From positions 1 through 50,728 of the forward strand of contig CADBXO010000012.1 of the NCBI GenBank assembly GCA_902798685.1: 50,728 bases of DNA, given 5' to 3'. Below the pieces are notes generated by a model that was not told where the DNA came from, did not search any database, and saw nothing but the letters and a program-made list of their open reading frames with translations. Within the stretch, counting starts at the first letter, position 1. Each line of letters begins with the position of its first letter. Origin of the DNA: an uncultured Bacteroidales bacterium. Its GTDB lineage: Bacteria; Bacteroidota; Bacteroidia; Bacteroidales; Bacteroidaceae. Both the position numbers and the translations under genes were made by a program. Shown here piece after piece: positions 1-8,024 of this stretch.

Positions 1-1
1 G

Positions 2-394
2 TCGGACTATAAACTGGACATAGACTATCCCTGCGAGATTACCCGTCTGGAGAAGACACAGCAGAAACCGGATCAGATTGACTATCCGGCAGGTGATATT
101 CGCTACCGTCATTACGGTCATATCGTACCGTCGCTGATAAAGGTTGCAGTCGATATGCCCGAGGGACCTGAGCGCAGCCAGCTGGTACGCCTGCTTGCCG
201 TGCAGATGAAAAAGGACCTTATGACCTGGAACAAGGAACTTGTCAGCGACGAGCGCATTGCCGCCGATATTGACTACTTCTCACACGGTCGCATCCGCTT
301 GCAGGAGGGTGACCTGGATGTACAGTTTGCTCAGGCTCCGCCCCAGCAGCGCGCCCAGCAGCACGGAAAGAAAAAGAACAAACGCAGATATTGA
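2..394 (+). CDS. DUF4290 domain protein, 3' part
   Basis: The reading frame is open from the window edge, so the start lies outside; 130 residues are visible. The fragment has the DUF4290 look: a tyrosine- and aspartate-rich segment (DYP repeated, RYRHYGH) followed by a helical region and a basic Lys/Arg-rich C-terminus. DUF4290 is a Bacteroidetes protein of unknown function, regularly encoded just before murA, as here (9-nt gap). The family assignment comes from recognising this sequence and its position; no activity can be inferred. It is probably co-transcribed with murA. Confidence 0.8.
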   Translation, partial: SDYKLDIDYPCEITRLEKTQQKPDQIDYPAGDIRYRHYGHIVPSLIKVAVDMPEGPERSQLVRLLAVQMKKDLMTWNKELVSDERIAADIDYFSHGRIRLQEGDLDVQFAQAPPQQRAQQHGKKKNKRRY

Positions 395-403
395 TATAAC
401 GCT

Positions 404-1711
404 ATGCCGTCATTTCTTGTAGAGGGAGGTCACAGACTTAAGGGGACCATCTGTCCGCAGGGCGCCAAGAACGAGGTCCTGCAGATTCTTTGTGCCGTAC
501 TGCTCACTCCTGATGAGGTGACGGTACAGAACGTACCTGATATCCTTGATGTCAGGAACCTTATCGATATGCTTGCCAACCTGGGCGTAAAGGTAAAGAA
601 CACCGCTCCCGGTTGCTGGTCATTCAAGGCCGATACCATTGACCGCAGTTATGCCGAGAGCATGGACTTTGTTGCCAAAAGCGCCGGACTGCGCGGATCG
701 GTAATGTTGCTGGGTCCGCTGTTGGCCCGTCTGGGACATGCCACCGTAAGCAAACCCGGAGGTGACAAGATAGGCCGACGCCGCGTGGATACCCACATCA
801 AGGGCTTCCAGGCACTGGGCGCCACATTCCTGCTCAACGAGGAGCGCGGATACTTTGAGCTCAAGGCAGACAAGCTTAAAGGTACCTACATGCTTCTTGA
901 TGAGGCATCGGTAACCGGTACCGCCAACATAATCATGGCCGCAGTATTGGCCGATGGCGTAACCACCATCTACAACGCCGCCTGCGAACCTTATGTCCAG
1001 CAGTTATGCCGCATGCTGGTACGCATGGGCGCCAGGATTGACGGAATAGGCAGTAACCTTCTCACCATTACCGGTGTCAAGGAACTTCACGGGACTAATC
1101 ATAAGGTACTGCCCGATATGATTGAGGTGGGCAGTTTCATCGGTATGGCTGCCATGACCCAGAGTGAGATAACCATCAAGGACGTCTCCTACCAGAACCT
1201 TGGAATCATCCCCGAGAGCTTTGCCCGTCTTGGAATCATGATGGAGCAGCGCGGTGATGACATTTACATACCCGCACAGGAACACTACCAGATAGACTCA
1301 TTCATTGACGGCTCCATAATGACATTGGCCGATGCACCCTGGCCGGGACTTACCCCGGACCTTCTGAGCGTGCTGCTGGTAACCGCCACCCAGGCCAAGG
1401 GCAGCGTACTCATTCATCAGAAGATGTTTGAGAGCCGCCTGTTCTTTGTGGACAAGCTCATTGACATGGGTGCTCAGGTGATACTGTGTGACCCGCACCG
1501 CGTCGTTGTCATCGGCCATGACCGTCAGTTCCCGCTGACCGCACGCCGTATGTCATCGCCCGATATCCGTGCAGGTATCGCACTGCTTATTGCTGCTATG
1601 TCTGCCAAGGGTACCAGCCGCATTGACAACATCGGCCAGATAGACCGCGGTTATCAGAATATTGACGGCCGCCTGAATGCACTGGGCGCACACATAACAA
1701 GAGAGGATTGA
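404..1711 (+). CDS. murA: UDP-N-acetylglucosamine 1-carboxyvinyltransferase
   Basis: First committed cytoplasmic step of peptidoglycan synthesis: transfer of enolpyruvate from PEP to UDP-GlcNAc. The 435-residue length is normal and the N-terminal KGTICPQGAKNEVL matches the substrate-binding start of the EPSP-synthase-like fold. The active-site loop reads KPGGDKIG: Asp121 (codon 764-766) occupies the place of the catalytic Cys (Cys115 in E. coli). That replacement occurs naturally in some bacteria and goes with fosfomycin insensitivity, so the enzyme should work but resist the drug. The gene ends one base before the rimM start and belongs to the DUF4290-to-rseP operon. Confidence 0.96.
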   Translation: MPSFLVEGGHRLKGTICPQGAKNEVLQILCAVLLTPDEVTVQNVPDILDVRNLIDMLANLGVKVKNTAPGCWSFKADTIDRSYAESMDFVAKSAGLRGSVMLLGPLLARLGHATVSKPGGDKIGRRRVDTHIKGFQALGATFLLNEERGYFELKADKLKGTYMLLDEASVTGTANIIMAAVLADGVTTIYNAACEPYVQQLCRMLVRMGARIDGIGSNLLTITGVKELHGTNHKVLPDMIEVGSFIGMAAMTQSEITIKDVSYQNLGIIPESFARLGIMMEQRGDDIYIPAQEHYQIDSFIDGSIMTLADAPWPGLTPDLLSVLLVTATQAKGSVLIHQKMFESRLFFVDKLIDMGAQVILCDPHRVVVIGHDRQFPLTARRMSSPDIRAGIALLIAAMSAKGTSRIDNIGQIDRGYQNIDGRLNALGAHITRED

Positions 1712-1712
1712 T

Positions 1713-2231
1713 ATGATTTTTCTGAGCGAGGTACAGAGAATAGGGCAGATAGTCAAACCGCACGGAGTAGGCGGTGAGATGGCTGTCACCGTACCCGCAT
1801 CGCTTGATTGGACCGATGATATTGACTGCCTGGTATGCTCGCTCGACGGCATACTGGTACCGTTCTTCCTGGAGTCGATCCGTACCAAGAGCAACACCAC
1901 CATACTGGTCAAGTTTGAGGGTTATGATACGGTCGAGTCTACAAGCCGCTTCATGGGCGTGACGGTTTACATGCCGCTCAAGTATCTGGCTGAGAGTGAA
2001 GATGAGGAGCCCTCATGGAGTACCTTCCTGGACTGGAAGATTGTGGATTCACATGCCGGGGCACTGGGATCGGTCCATGCTGTTGATGACAGCACTCCCA
2101 ATATCCTGTTCCTGGTCCGTGACGGCGAGCGTGAGCGCATCATACCCGCCAATGCCGAGTGGATAACCAAGGTGGACCGAAAGAACAGAACGTTAATGTA
2201 TAACCTTCCCGAGGGACTTGCAGAACTGTAA
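1713..2231 (+). CDS. rimM: 16S rRNA maturation factor RimM
   Basis: RimM assists late assembly of the 30S head around ribosomal protein S19. The 172 residues show the N-terminal beta-barrel (VQRIGQIVKPHGVGGEMAV, near residues 7-25) and a PRC-barrel-like C-terminal half ending in the typical VDRKNRTLMYNLPEGL segment. The start ATG follows the murA stop by one nucleotide and the next gene starts two nucleotides after this one, indicating translational coupling. The murA-rimM pairing is usual in Bacteroidetes. Confidence 0.93.
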   Translation: MIFLSEVQRIGQIVKPHGVGGEMAVTVPASLDWTDDIDCLVCSLDGILVPFFLESIRTKSNTTILVKFEGYDTVESTSRFMGVTVYMPLKYLAESEDEEPSWSTFLDWKIVDSHAGALGSVHAVDDSTPNILFLVRDGERERIIPANAEWITKVDRKNRTLMYNLPEGLAEL

Positions 2232-2233
2232 TT

Positions 2234-3118
2234 ATGAAGAGTATCCGTCAGAAACGCAAGGAGGTGGGCCGCAAGAGCCTGTTCCGCAGATTCGTATATC
2301 TGTACAGACTCACTGTGGTCAATGAGGATGAACAACGCCGTGTGTTCAGGATGAAGATTTCACACTTTATCCTTACGCTGGCCATTATCGTTATTGCAGC
2401 ACTCGGTGCCTGGGGCGGAATTGCCGTTTTCCGCAGTCTGCCCAAGCAGAAGGGTACCACCCTTGAGGATTACCGCATACGTCAGGCCATCGTGAATGAG
2501 GCCCTGCGCATTGACTCTCTGGAGCAGGTGTTCGAGATGCAGAACAGGTATGTTACGGTTCTGCAGGATATCATATCGGGCTCCATTTCACTTGATACCG
2601 TCTACTCAGTCGATTCACTGGCCCGCGTACGTACTGAACTGCTTATGGAGCGTTCAGAGCGTGAGGAGACTTTCATGCGCCAGTATGAGGAGGCCGAGCG
2701 ATACAATATCACGTCACAGTCACAGCCCGTCAATGACGTGCTCAGCATAAGCATATTCCGTCCTACAGCAGGTCTGGTTACCAAGAGTTACAACGCTCTT
2801 GATGAGCATCTGGGCGTGGATATCGCCGCAAGCCCCAACCAGAGTGTGGTATCGGTGCTTGACGGTACGGTGCTGATGGCGTCCTATACATCGGACAACG
2901 GATATACCATCTGCATAGTCCATCCGGGCGAACTCATATCGGTCTACAAGCATTGCGAGTCACTGCTCAAGAAGACCGGTGACCGTGTTAAACAGGGTGA
3001 CGTGGTTGCACTTGTGGGCCGAGGCAAGGACCGTGCGCTCCAGGGCTCACACCTTCATTTTGAATTGTGGTATCAGGGTCAGCCCCTTGATCCCGAAAAA
3101 TATATATTGTTCCAGTGA
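2234..3118 (+). CDS. Membrane-anchored M23 (LytM-type) peptidase
   Basis: The 294-residue protein has a basic cytoplasmic start, one transmembrane helix (about residues 43-66), a helical, probably coiled-coil region (about 75-160) and a C-terminal LytM domain (about 180-290). All five expected active-site residues are present: His192-x3-Asp196 (HLGVD), His240 (YKH) and His273-x-His275 (HLH). It therefore looks catalytically competent, unlike the degenerate EnvC/NlpD-type activators. The family cleaves peptidoglycan cross-bridges; here the enzyme would be held on the periplasmic face of the inner membrane. Its stop codon overlaps the GTG start of dxr. Confidence 0.9.
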   Translation: MKSIRQKRKEVGRKSLFRRFVYLYRLTVVNEDEQRRVFRMKISHFILTLAIIVIAALGAWGGIAVFRSLPKQKGTTLEDYRIRQAIVNEALRIDSLEQVFEMQNRYVTVLQDIISGSISLDTVYSVDSLARVRTELLMERSEREETFMRQYEEAERYNITSQSQPVNDVLSISIFRPTAGLVTKSYNALDEHLGVDIAASPNQSVVSVLDGTVLMASYTSDNGYTICIVHPGELISVYKHCESLLKKTGDRVKQGDVVALVGRGKDRALQGSHLHFELWYQGQPLDPEKYILFQ

Positions 3119-4263
3119 AACAGATAGCCATATTAGGTTCAACAGGCTCAATAGGGAAGCAGGCGCTTGACGTCATAGCCTCCCATCCCGATGAATATGA
3201 GGTTTATGCTTTGACTGCCAACAACAGTGTCGATCTGCTGATTGAGCAGGCTCTGAGGTTTAAACCTGAGGCGGTGGTGATAGCGAATGAACAGCATTAT
3301 TCCAAACTGAAGGAAGCACTCTCCGGACAGCCCATCAAGGTCTATGCCGGGGCCGATGCCATCAACCAGATTGTGACGGCCTCACCCATAGACATTGTGC
3401 TGGCATCGATGGTAGGTTTTGCAGGCCTGTGCCCCACGATTGAAGCCATCAAGGCAGGTAAGACCATTGCCCTGGCCAACAAGGAGACGATGGTGGTGGC
3501 CGGCGAGCTCATAACATCACTTGCCCTTGAGTACAAGACTCCCATCCTGCCTGTAGATTCAGAGCATTCAGCCATATTCCAGTGCCTTAGCGGCGAGACC
3601 ATGAATCCGGTCGAGAAGATTCTGCTTACAGCATCAGGCGGTCCCTTCCGCATACTCGGCATGGATCAGCTCAAGACAGTCACCAAGGCTCAGGCCCTTA
3701 AGCATCCCAACTGGGATATGGGTGCCAAGATAACCATTGACTCGGCCACCATGATGAACAAGGGCTTTGAGGTGATTGAGGCCAAGTGGCTTTTCGGTGT
3801 GCCGTACAGCAAGATACAGGTTGTGGTACACCCGCAGTCAGTAATACATTCCATGGTGCAGTTCGCCGACGGTGCCGTCAAGGCACAACTGGGTGCCCCC
3901 GATATGCGTCTGCCCATACAGTATGCGTTCTCATATCCGCGCCGTCTGCAGGCCGATTTCCCGCGTGTTGATTTCACCACCCTGGGAACACTCACATTTG
4001 AGGAGCCGGATACCAAGCGTTTCCGCAATCTGGCATTGGCCTACAAGGCAATCGAGCGCGGCGGTAATATGCCCTGCATACTGAACGCAGCCAATGAGGT
4101 CTGCGTGGCAGCCTTCCTGCAGGATAGGATAGGCTTCCTTGAGATGAGTGATGTCATAGCCGAGACTATGGAGCGTGCTGAGTTTCGCAGCAAATCAACG
4201 CTCGACGAGTATATAGAGACCGATGCCCAGGCACGCCGTCTGGCCGCATCACTGATTAAATGA
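3115..4263 (+). CDS. dxr: 1-deoxy-D-xylulose 5-phosphate reductoisomerase
   Basis: Catalyses the NADPH-dependent, second step of the non-mevalonate isoprenoid pathway (DXP to MEP). The 382 residues contain the NADPH loop GSTGSIGKQ (8-16), metal ligands Asp148 and Glu150 in PVDSEH, and Glu219 in MMNKGFEVIEA. These match the E. coli Asp150, Glu152, Glu231 triad. The start is GTG, overlapping the upstream stop in a GTGA arrangement; the first strand KQIAILGSTG begins at once, so no other start is likely. The pathway supplies undecaprenyl phosphate, in keeping with the cell-wall genes around it. Confidence 0.96.
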   Translation: MKQIAILGSTGSIGKQALDVIASHPDEYEVYALTANNSVDLLIEQALRFKPEAVVIANEQHYSKLKEALSGQPIKVYAGADAINQIVTASPIDIVLASMVGFAGLCPTIEAIKAGKTIALANKETMVVAGELITSLALEYKTPILPVDSEHSAIFQCLSGETMNPVEKILLTASGGPFRILGMDQLKTVTKAQALKHPNWDMGAKITIDSATMMNKGFEVIEAKWLFGVPYSKIQVVVHPQSVIHSMVQFADGAVKAQLGAPDMRLPIQYAFSYPRRLQADFPRVDFTTLGTLTFEEPDTKRFRNLALAYKAIERGGNMPCILNAANEVCVAAFLQDRIGFLEMSDVIAETMERAEFRSKSTLDEYIETDAQARRLAASLIK

Positions 4264-4282
4264 ATAACTAAACCAAATAGAT

Positions 4283-5770
4283 ATGTCAACTTTCTGGATC
4301 CGTTTTATCCAACTAGTTCTTTCTCTTACCATTCTTGTAGTATTCCATGAATTCGGTCATTTCCTGTTCTCACGTCTGTTCGGTGTGAGGGTGGAGAAAT
4401 TCTACGCATTCTTCAATCCCCGTTTCTCACTTTTCAGAATCAAGCGCGTTAACGGTAAGATCCGCGTCAAGTTCTTTGCTCCCAACGTGCCCGAAAGCTA
4501 CGAGGAGGAGAAGCACTTCAATTATGAAGGAAAGGAGGAGATAACCTACAAGCCCATAGATATTGAGTCACTGCCCGAGGATGACTGGCGCCGTTCACCC
4601 GAGAACACTGAGTTCGGTGTGGGCTGGGTACCCTTTGGCGGTTACTGCAAGATTGCAGGTATGATTGACGAGTCAATGGACGTAGCATCCATGCAGCAGG
4701 AGCCCAAACCCTGGGAGTTCCGTACCAAGTCTGCAGGACAGCGTCTGCTCATTATGGTGGGCGGCGTGCTGTTCAATCTTATCCTGGCCTTCTTTATCTA
4801 CTCAATGGTTCTGTTCAAGTGGGGTGACAGCTACATCCCCGCACAGGGCCTCAAACACGGAATGGAATTCAACGAGCAGGCCGAGTCAATAGGCTTCCGT
4901 GACGGTGACGTAATCATTGCCACAGACGGCAAGGCTACCCGTGAGTTTGACGGCGACCTCTACCGTGCCATAGCCAAGGCCAAGCAGGTAACCGTACTGC
5001 GCAACGGACAGAACGTTGATCTGACCATGCCCGATGACCTGACACTCTTTGACTTTACACGTGCCATACCGTTTGTCTCAATATTGAGTCCGATGACCAT
5101 AGACAGCGTAGTTGCCGGTACCGGTGGCGCATATGCTGCAGGACTTCTGGCAGGTGATACCATCCTTACCGTAAATGGACAGAACGCATCCACATGGACT
5201 AAGTTCCAGACCATTCTGAATGACTGCAGGACCCGTGCCGAGGATAGTTATGTAGACCATAATCTGGCAATGGTAATAGGACGTCCCGGTGCAGGACGTG
5301 ACACCCTGACTGTAGCATCCGATGAAAACTTCCGTATAGGTATAGTTCACTTCTCTGACGAGTATGAGCCTGTAGATGTTGAGTACGGATTCTTCAGTTC
5401 AATACCTGCCGGTATCCAGTACAGCTGGAACACCCTTAAAGGATATGTAGGTGATTTCCGCTATGTATTCACCAAGGAGGGCGCCAAGAGTCTGGGCGGA
5501 TTCGGAACCATCGGCAGCATATTCCCCGAGAAGTGGAACTGGCATGCATTCTGGCTCATGACCGCATTCCTCTCAATCATACTTGCCTTCATGAACATCC
5601 TGCCTATCCCCGCACTTGACGGCGGATACGTGCTGTTCCTGCTGGTTGAGGTGATAACGGGCAAGAAACCGGGCGACAAGTTCCTGGAGGTGGCCAATAC
5701 GATAGGAATGATAATCCTGTTCGGACTGCTCATCTTTGCCAACCTTAACGACATAATAAGACTGTTCTGA
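4283..5770 (+). CDS. rseP: RIP zinc metalloprotease (site-2 protease family)
   Basis: Intramembrane protease of 495 residues. The first transmembrane helix carries HEFGH (His22, Glu23, His26), and the last part has the second metal-binding motif LDGGYVLF after NILPIPA. A middle section has PDZ-type sequence (around residues 205-255, with a second possible one at 275-330). In E. coli RseP cuts anti-sigma factor RseA and leftover signal peptides; the Bacteroidetes substrate is not known from this sequence. The dxr-rseP order is common in the phylum. The stop overlaps the next start by one base (TGATG). Confidence 0.94.
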   Translation: MSTFWIRFIQLVLSLTILVVFHEFGHFLFSRLFGVRVEKFYAFFNPRFSLFRIKRVNGKIRVKFFAPNVPESYEEEKHFNYEGKEEITYKPIDIESLPEDDWRRSPENTEFGVGWVPFGGYCKIAGMIDESMDVASMQQEPKPWEFRTKSAGQRLLIMVGGVLFNLILAFFIYSMVLFKWGDSYIPAQGLKHGMEFNEQAESIGFRDGDVIIATDGKATREFDGDLYRAIAKAKQVTVLRNGQNVDLTMPDDLTLFDFTRAIPFVSILSPMTIDSVVAGTGGAYAAGLLAGDTILTVNGQNASTWTKFQTILNDCRTRAEDSYVDHNLAMVIGRPGAGRDTLTVASDENFRIGIVHFSDEYEPVDVEYGFFSSIPAGIQYSWNTLKGYVGDFRYVFTKEGAKSLGGFGTIGSIFPEKWNWHAFWLMTAFLSIILAFMNILPIPALDGGYVLFLLVEVITGKKPGDKFLEVANTIGMIILFGLLIFANLNDIIRLF

Positions 5771-7137
5771 TGGTACGTAAGCCCCGTGAGACATTCGGCA
5801 GCCGTATGGGCATGCTTCTGGCAATGGCAGGATCTGCCATCGGCCTGGGTAACATATGGCGTTTCCCCTATATGATGGGCAAGAACGGCGGGGCAGCATT
5901 CATACTTCTCTACGTCATAATGCTGGTGGTACTCTGCCTGCCGGTAATGGTGTCGGAGTATCTTATAGGCCGACGCGGAGCCGCCAACCCGTTCAGCAGT
6001 TTTGACCGTCTGGCTCCTGGCTCCAAATGGCGCTGGATTGGTTTTCTGGCCGTGTTGGCATCGGCCTGCATCCTTTCATTCTACTGCGTTGTAGGAGGCT
6101 GGTCAGTCAAGTATCTAGCCGACAGCTGCATCCTTGCATTCTCCGATGCGCAGGGTGATTATGCGCTCAGTTTCGGGTCGTTCATAAGCAACCCGTGGAA
6201 ACCGCTCATTTATACGCTGATCTTTCTGGGACTGACCGGAGCAATAATAGTGTTCGGCGTTCGCAAGGGTATTGAGCGTATGTCAAAGGTCATGATCACC
6301 ATGCTGTTCATCATCATTGTGATGGTGGTTGTCCGTTCGCTTACACTGCCGGGTGCCATGGAGGGCGTCAGGTATATGTTCGTACCTGATTTCAGCAAGG
6401 TTACGGCCGATACCTGTATCGCGGCAATGGGACAGGCGTTCTTCTCGCTCAGCATTGGCTGCGGAACCATCCTGACATATGCGTCGTATGTAAAGAAGGA
6501 GGAGAACATCCTGGCATCATCGGCCTGGATTTCATTCTTTGATACCACGTTCGCGATCATTGCCGGTCTGGCCATCATACCTGCCGTTTATGCCATCGCC
6601 TATATGAACGGCGTCGAGCCCGACGTAAGCGCAGGCCCCGGTCTGGTGTTCATCACGCTTCCGGGTGTGTTCAGTCAGATGCCTTTGGGTAATCTGGCAG
6701 CAATACTGTTCTTCCTGGCTCTTCTGCTGGCTGCTGTGACATCGGCCATATCACTTATGGAGGTGGTAGTGGCGTTCATTATCGAGGAGATGCACCGCTC
6801 GCGCAAGAAAGCTGTGGCTTTATGCTTTCTGGTCTGCGGTGTGGTAGGAGCGTTCTGCTCACTGTCATTCGGCCCGCTTGCCGGTTTCAAGCTGTTCGGC
6901 CTGAGCGTGTTTGACTTCTTTGATTACATCACATCAAACATAATGCTTCCTCTTGGAGGCCTTCTGCTGGCTGTCTTTGCCGGCTGGCGCCTCAGGCGTG
7001 CCAACTTCCTGGATGAGCTGACCAACAGCGGAAAACTCAGGATTCCCCGCTGGCTCAGTCTTACAATCTATTATCTGGTAAAGTTGGTGGCTCCGATAGG
7101 AATCCTACTTATCTTCCTGAACACCTTCTTCAGTTGA
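5770..7137 (+). CDS. Sodium-dependent symporter, NSS/SNF family
   Basis: Inner-membrane Na+-coupled transporter of 455 residues in the neurotransmitter:sodium symporter (LeuT-like) family. The first helix has the family signature AGSAIGLGNIWRFPYMMG, which forms the Na+ and substrate site, followed by NGGAAF. About eleven hydrophobic helices can be counted, the usual number for bacterial members. Bacterial relatives move amino acids; the substrate cannot be told from sequence. It is coupled to rseP by a one-base overlap and its last 33 bases overlap the 3' end of the convergent lipoprotein gene. Confidence 0.93.
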   Translation: MVRKPRETFGSRMGMLLAMAGSAIGLGNIWRFPYMMGKNGGAAFILLYVIMLVVLCLPVMVSEYLIGRRGAANPFSSFDRLAPGSKWRWIGFLAVLASACILSFYCVVGGWSVKYLADSCILAFSDAQGDYALSFGSFISNPWKPLIYTLIFLGLTGAIIVFGVRKGIERMSKVMITMLFIIIVMVVVRSLTLPGAMEGVRYMFVPDFSKVTADTCIAAMGQAFFSLSIGCGTILTYASYVKKEENILASSAWISFFDTTFAIIAGLAIIPAVYAIAYMNGVEPDVSAGPGLVFITLPGVFSQMPLGNLAAILFFLALLLAAVTSAISLMEVVVAFIIEEMHRSRKKAVALCFLVCGVVGAFCSLSFGPLAGFKLFGLSVFDFFDYITSNIMLPLGGLLLAVFAGWRLRRANFLDELTNSGKLRIPRWLSLTIYYLVKLVAPIGILLIFLNTFFS

Positions 7138-7971
7138 TTCCTCTTTCATCTTGGAACGGATGAAGATGAGGTGACGGTTTGCTTCGTCACGCAGGTTCTT
7201 ATGCTCGTTCAATGACAGAAGTACCTGTGAGAGGTTATACAGACTCGAAATCGCGTATCGGTCATCCTTATTCAACTTGAGATTACGGTATACGGGACGG
7301 CTGCTGTCAGGGCCGGTCTTGCGGTAGAGCGTATAGGTGATGTTCTCATCCTTGTTGGCATTGATGAATGCAGCCGCTCCGCCGTCATTTCCGTTGATGA
7401 AACTCAGCCACTCGTAGTAAACTCCCAGGTCCTCGAACTCATGGCGGTCCCTTGACTCCGGGGTATCCACATAAACATCACCCACGGTCAGCTTGAGCCA
7501 GTCATGATGGATGTATGAACTTCCGCGGTAGGATGAGATAAGTGTCATACGGCCCAGTTCATCCACCTGAGCACGGATATATGTGCGGTCGGTGTTGCGT
7601 TGGGGAGCCTGACTCTTTATGGTATAGAGTCCTATATCCTGATAACGCTCATCTTTCTCGAAAGCATAGTTTCCCTTGATCTTGTCGAATGCGGCCTGAG
7701 CTACAGCGATTACGCTGTCTTCATACTCAATTATTCGCATCTGCTCTGCCTCCTCAATCTGCTGCATCAGCTTTATGCCCTGCTTGCGTGTCTCAAATGC
7801 CGTGGGGTAAAGGATCTTTATACTGTCAATCTCCTGCTTGGCCACATTGTAATTGCCTATGCTGAACGCCTCCTTGGCATTCTTCAGATGACGACCGGCC
7901 GATTTCTCAACGTTTTCTCCGCAGGATATGGTCAAAGCCATAATTGCCAATAATATCAGTGATTTTCTCAT
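7105..7971 (-). CDS. Hypothetical lipoprotein
   Basis: A 288-residue protein with a short signal peptide and lipobox LTISC (acylated Cys17), so it should be a membrane-attached lipoprotein. After the Cys, residues 20-110 are rich in Lys/Glu/Ala and probably helical (AKEAFSIGNYNVAKQEIDSI resembles a tetratricopeptide-like helix pair); the rest is mixed alpha/beta. I do not recognise a named domain. Its stop lies inside the end of the opposite-strand transporter gene. A -7 box (TAATTTTG, 8009 to 8002 on the minus strand) lies about 30 bases upstream of the start, back to back with the promoter of the tRNA-processing gene. Confidence 0.75.
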   Translation of the reverse strand: MRKSLILLAIMALTISCGENVEKSAGRHLKNAKEAFSIGNYNVAKQEIDSIKILYPTAFETRKQGIKLMQQIEEAEQMRIIEYEDSVIAVAQAAFDKIKGNYAFEKDERYQDIGLYTIKSQAPQRNTDRTYIRAQVDELGRMTLISSYRGSSYIHHDWLKLTVGDVYVDTPESRDRHEFEDLGVYYEWLSFINGNDGGAAAFINANKDENITYTLYRKTGPDSSRPVYRNLKLNKDDRYAISSLYNLSQVLLSLNEHKNLRDEANRHLIFIRSKMKEESTEEGVQEDK

Positions 7972-8001
7972 ATCTGACTAAGTGTTGTTTTTTGTCACTT
8001 G

Positions 8002-8018
8002 CAAAATTACTACTTTTG
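8002..8018. promoter_or_regulatory. Back-to-back divergent Bacteroidetes promoters
   Basis: Minus-strand -7 box TAATTTTG (8009 to 8002) and plus-strand -7 box TACTTTTG (8011-8018) are separated by one base. The plus-strand box ends six bases before the ATG at 8025, predicting an almost leaderless mRNA. A TTTG at 7991-7994 could be the plus -33 box, but its 16-nt spacing is short. Confidence 0.55.
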
Positions 8019-8024
8019 CATCAT

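Noticed and set aside
7944-8024. 27-residue N-terminal extension of the CCA-adding enzyme
   Set aside because: It runs through the promoter boxes and its hydrophobic sequence does not match the family; ATG 8025 begins the domain.
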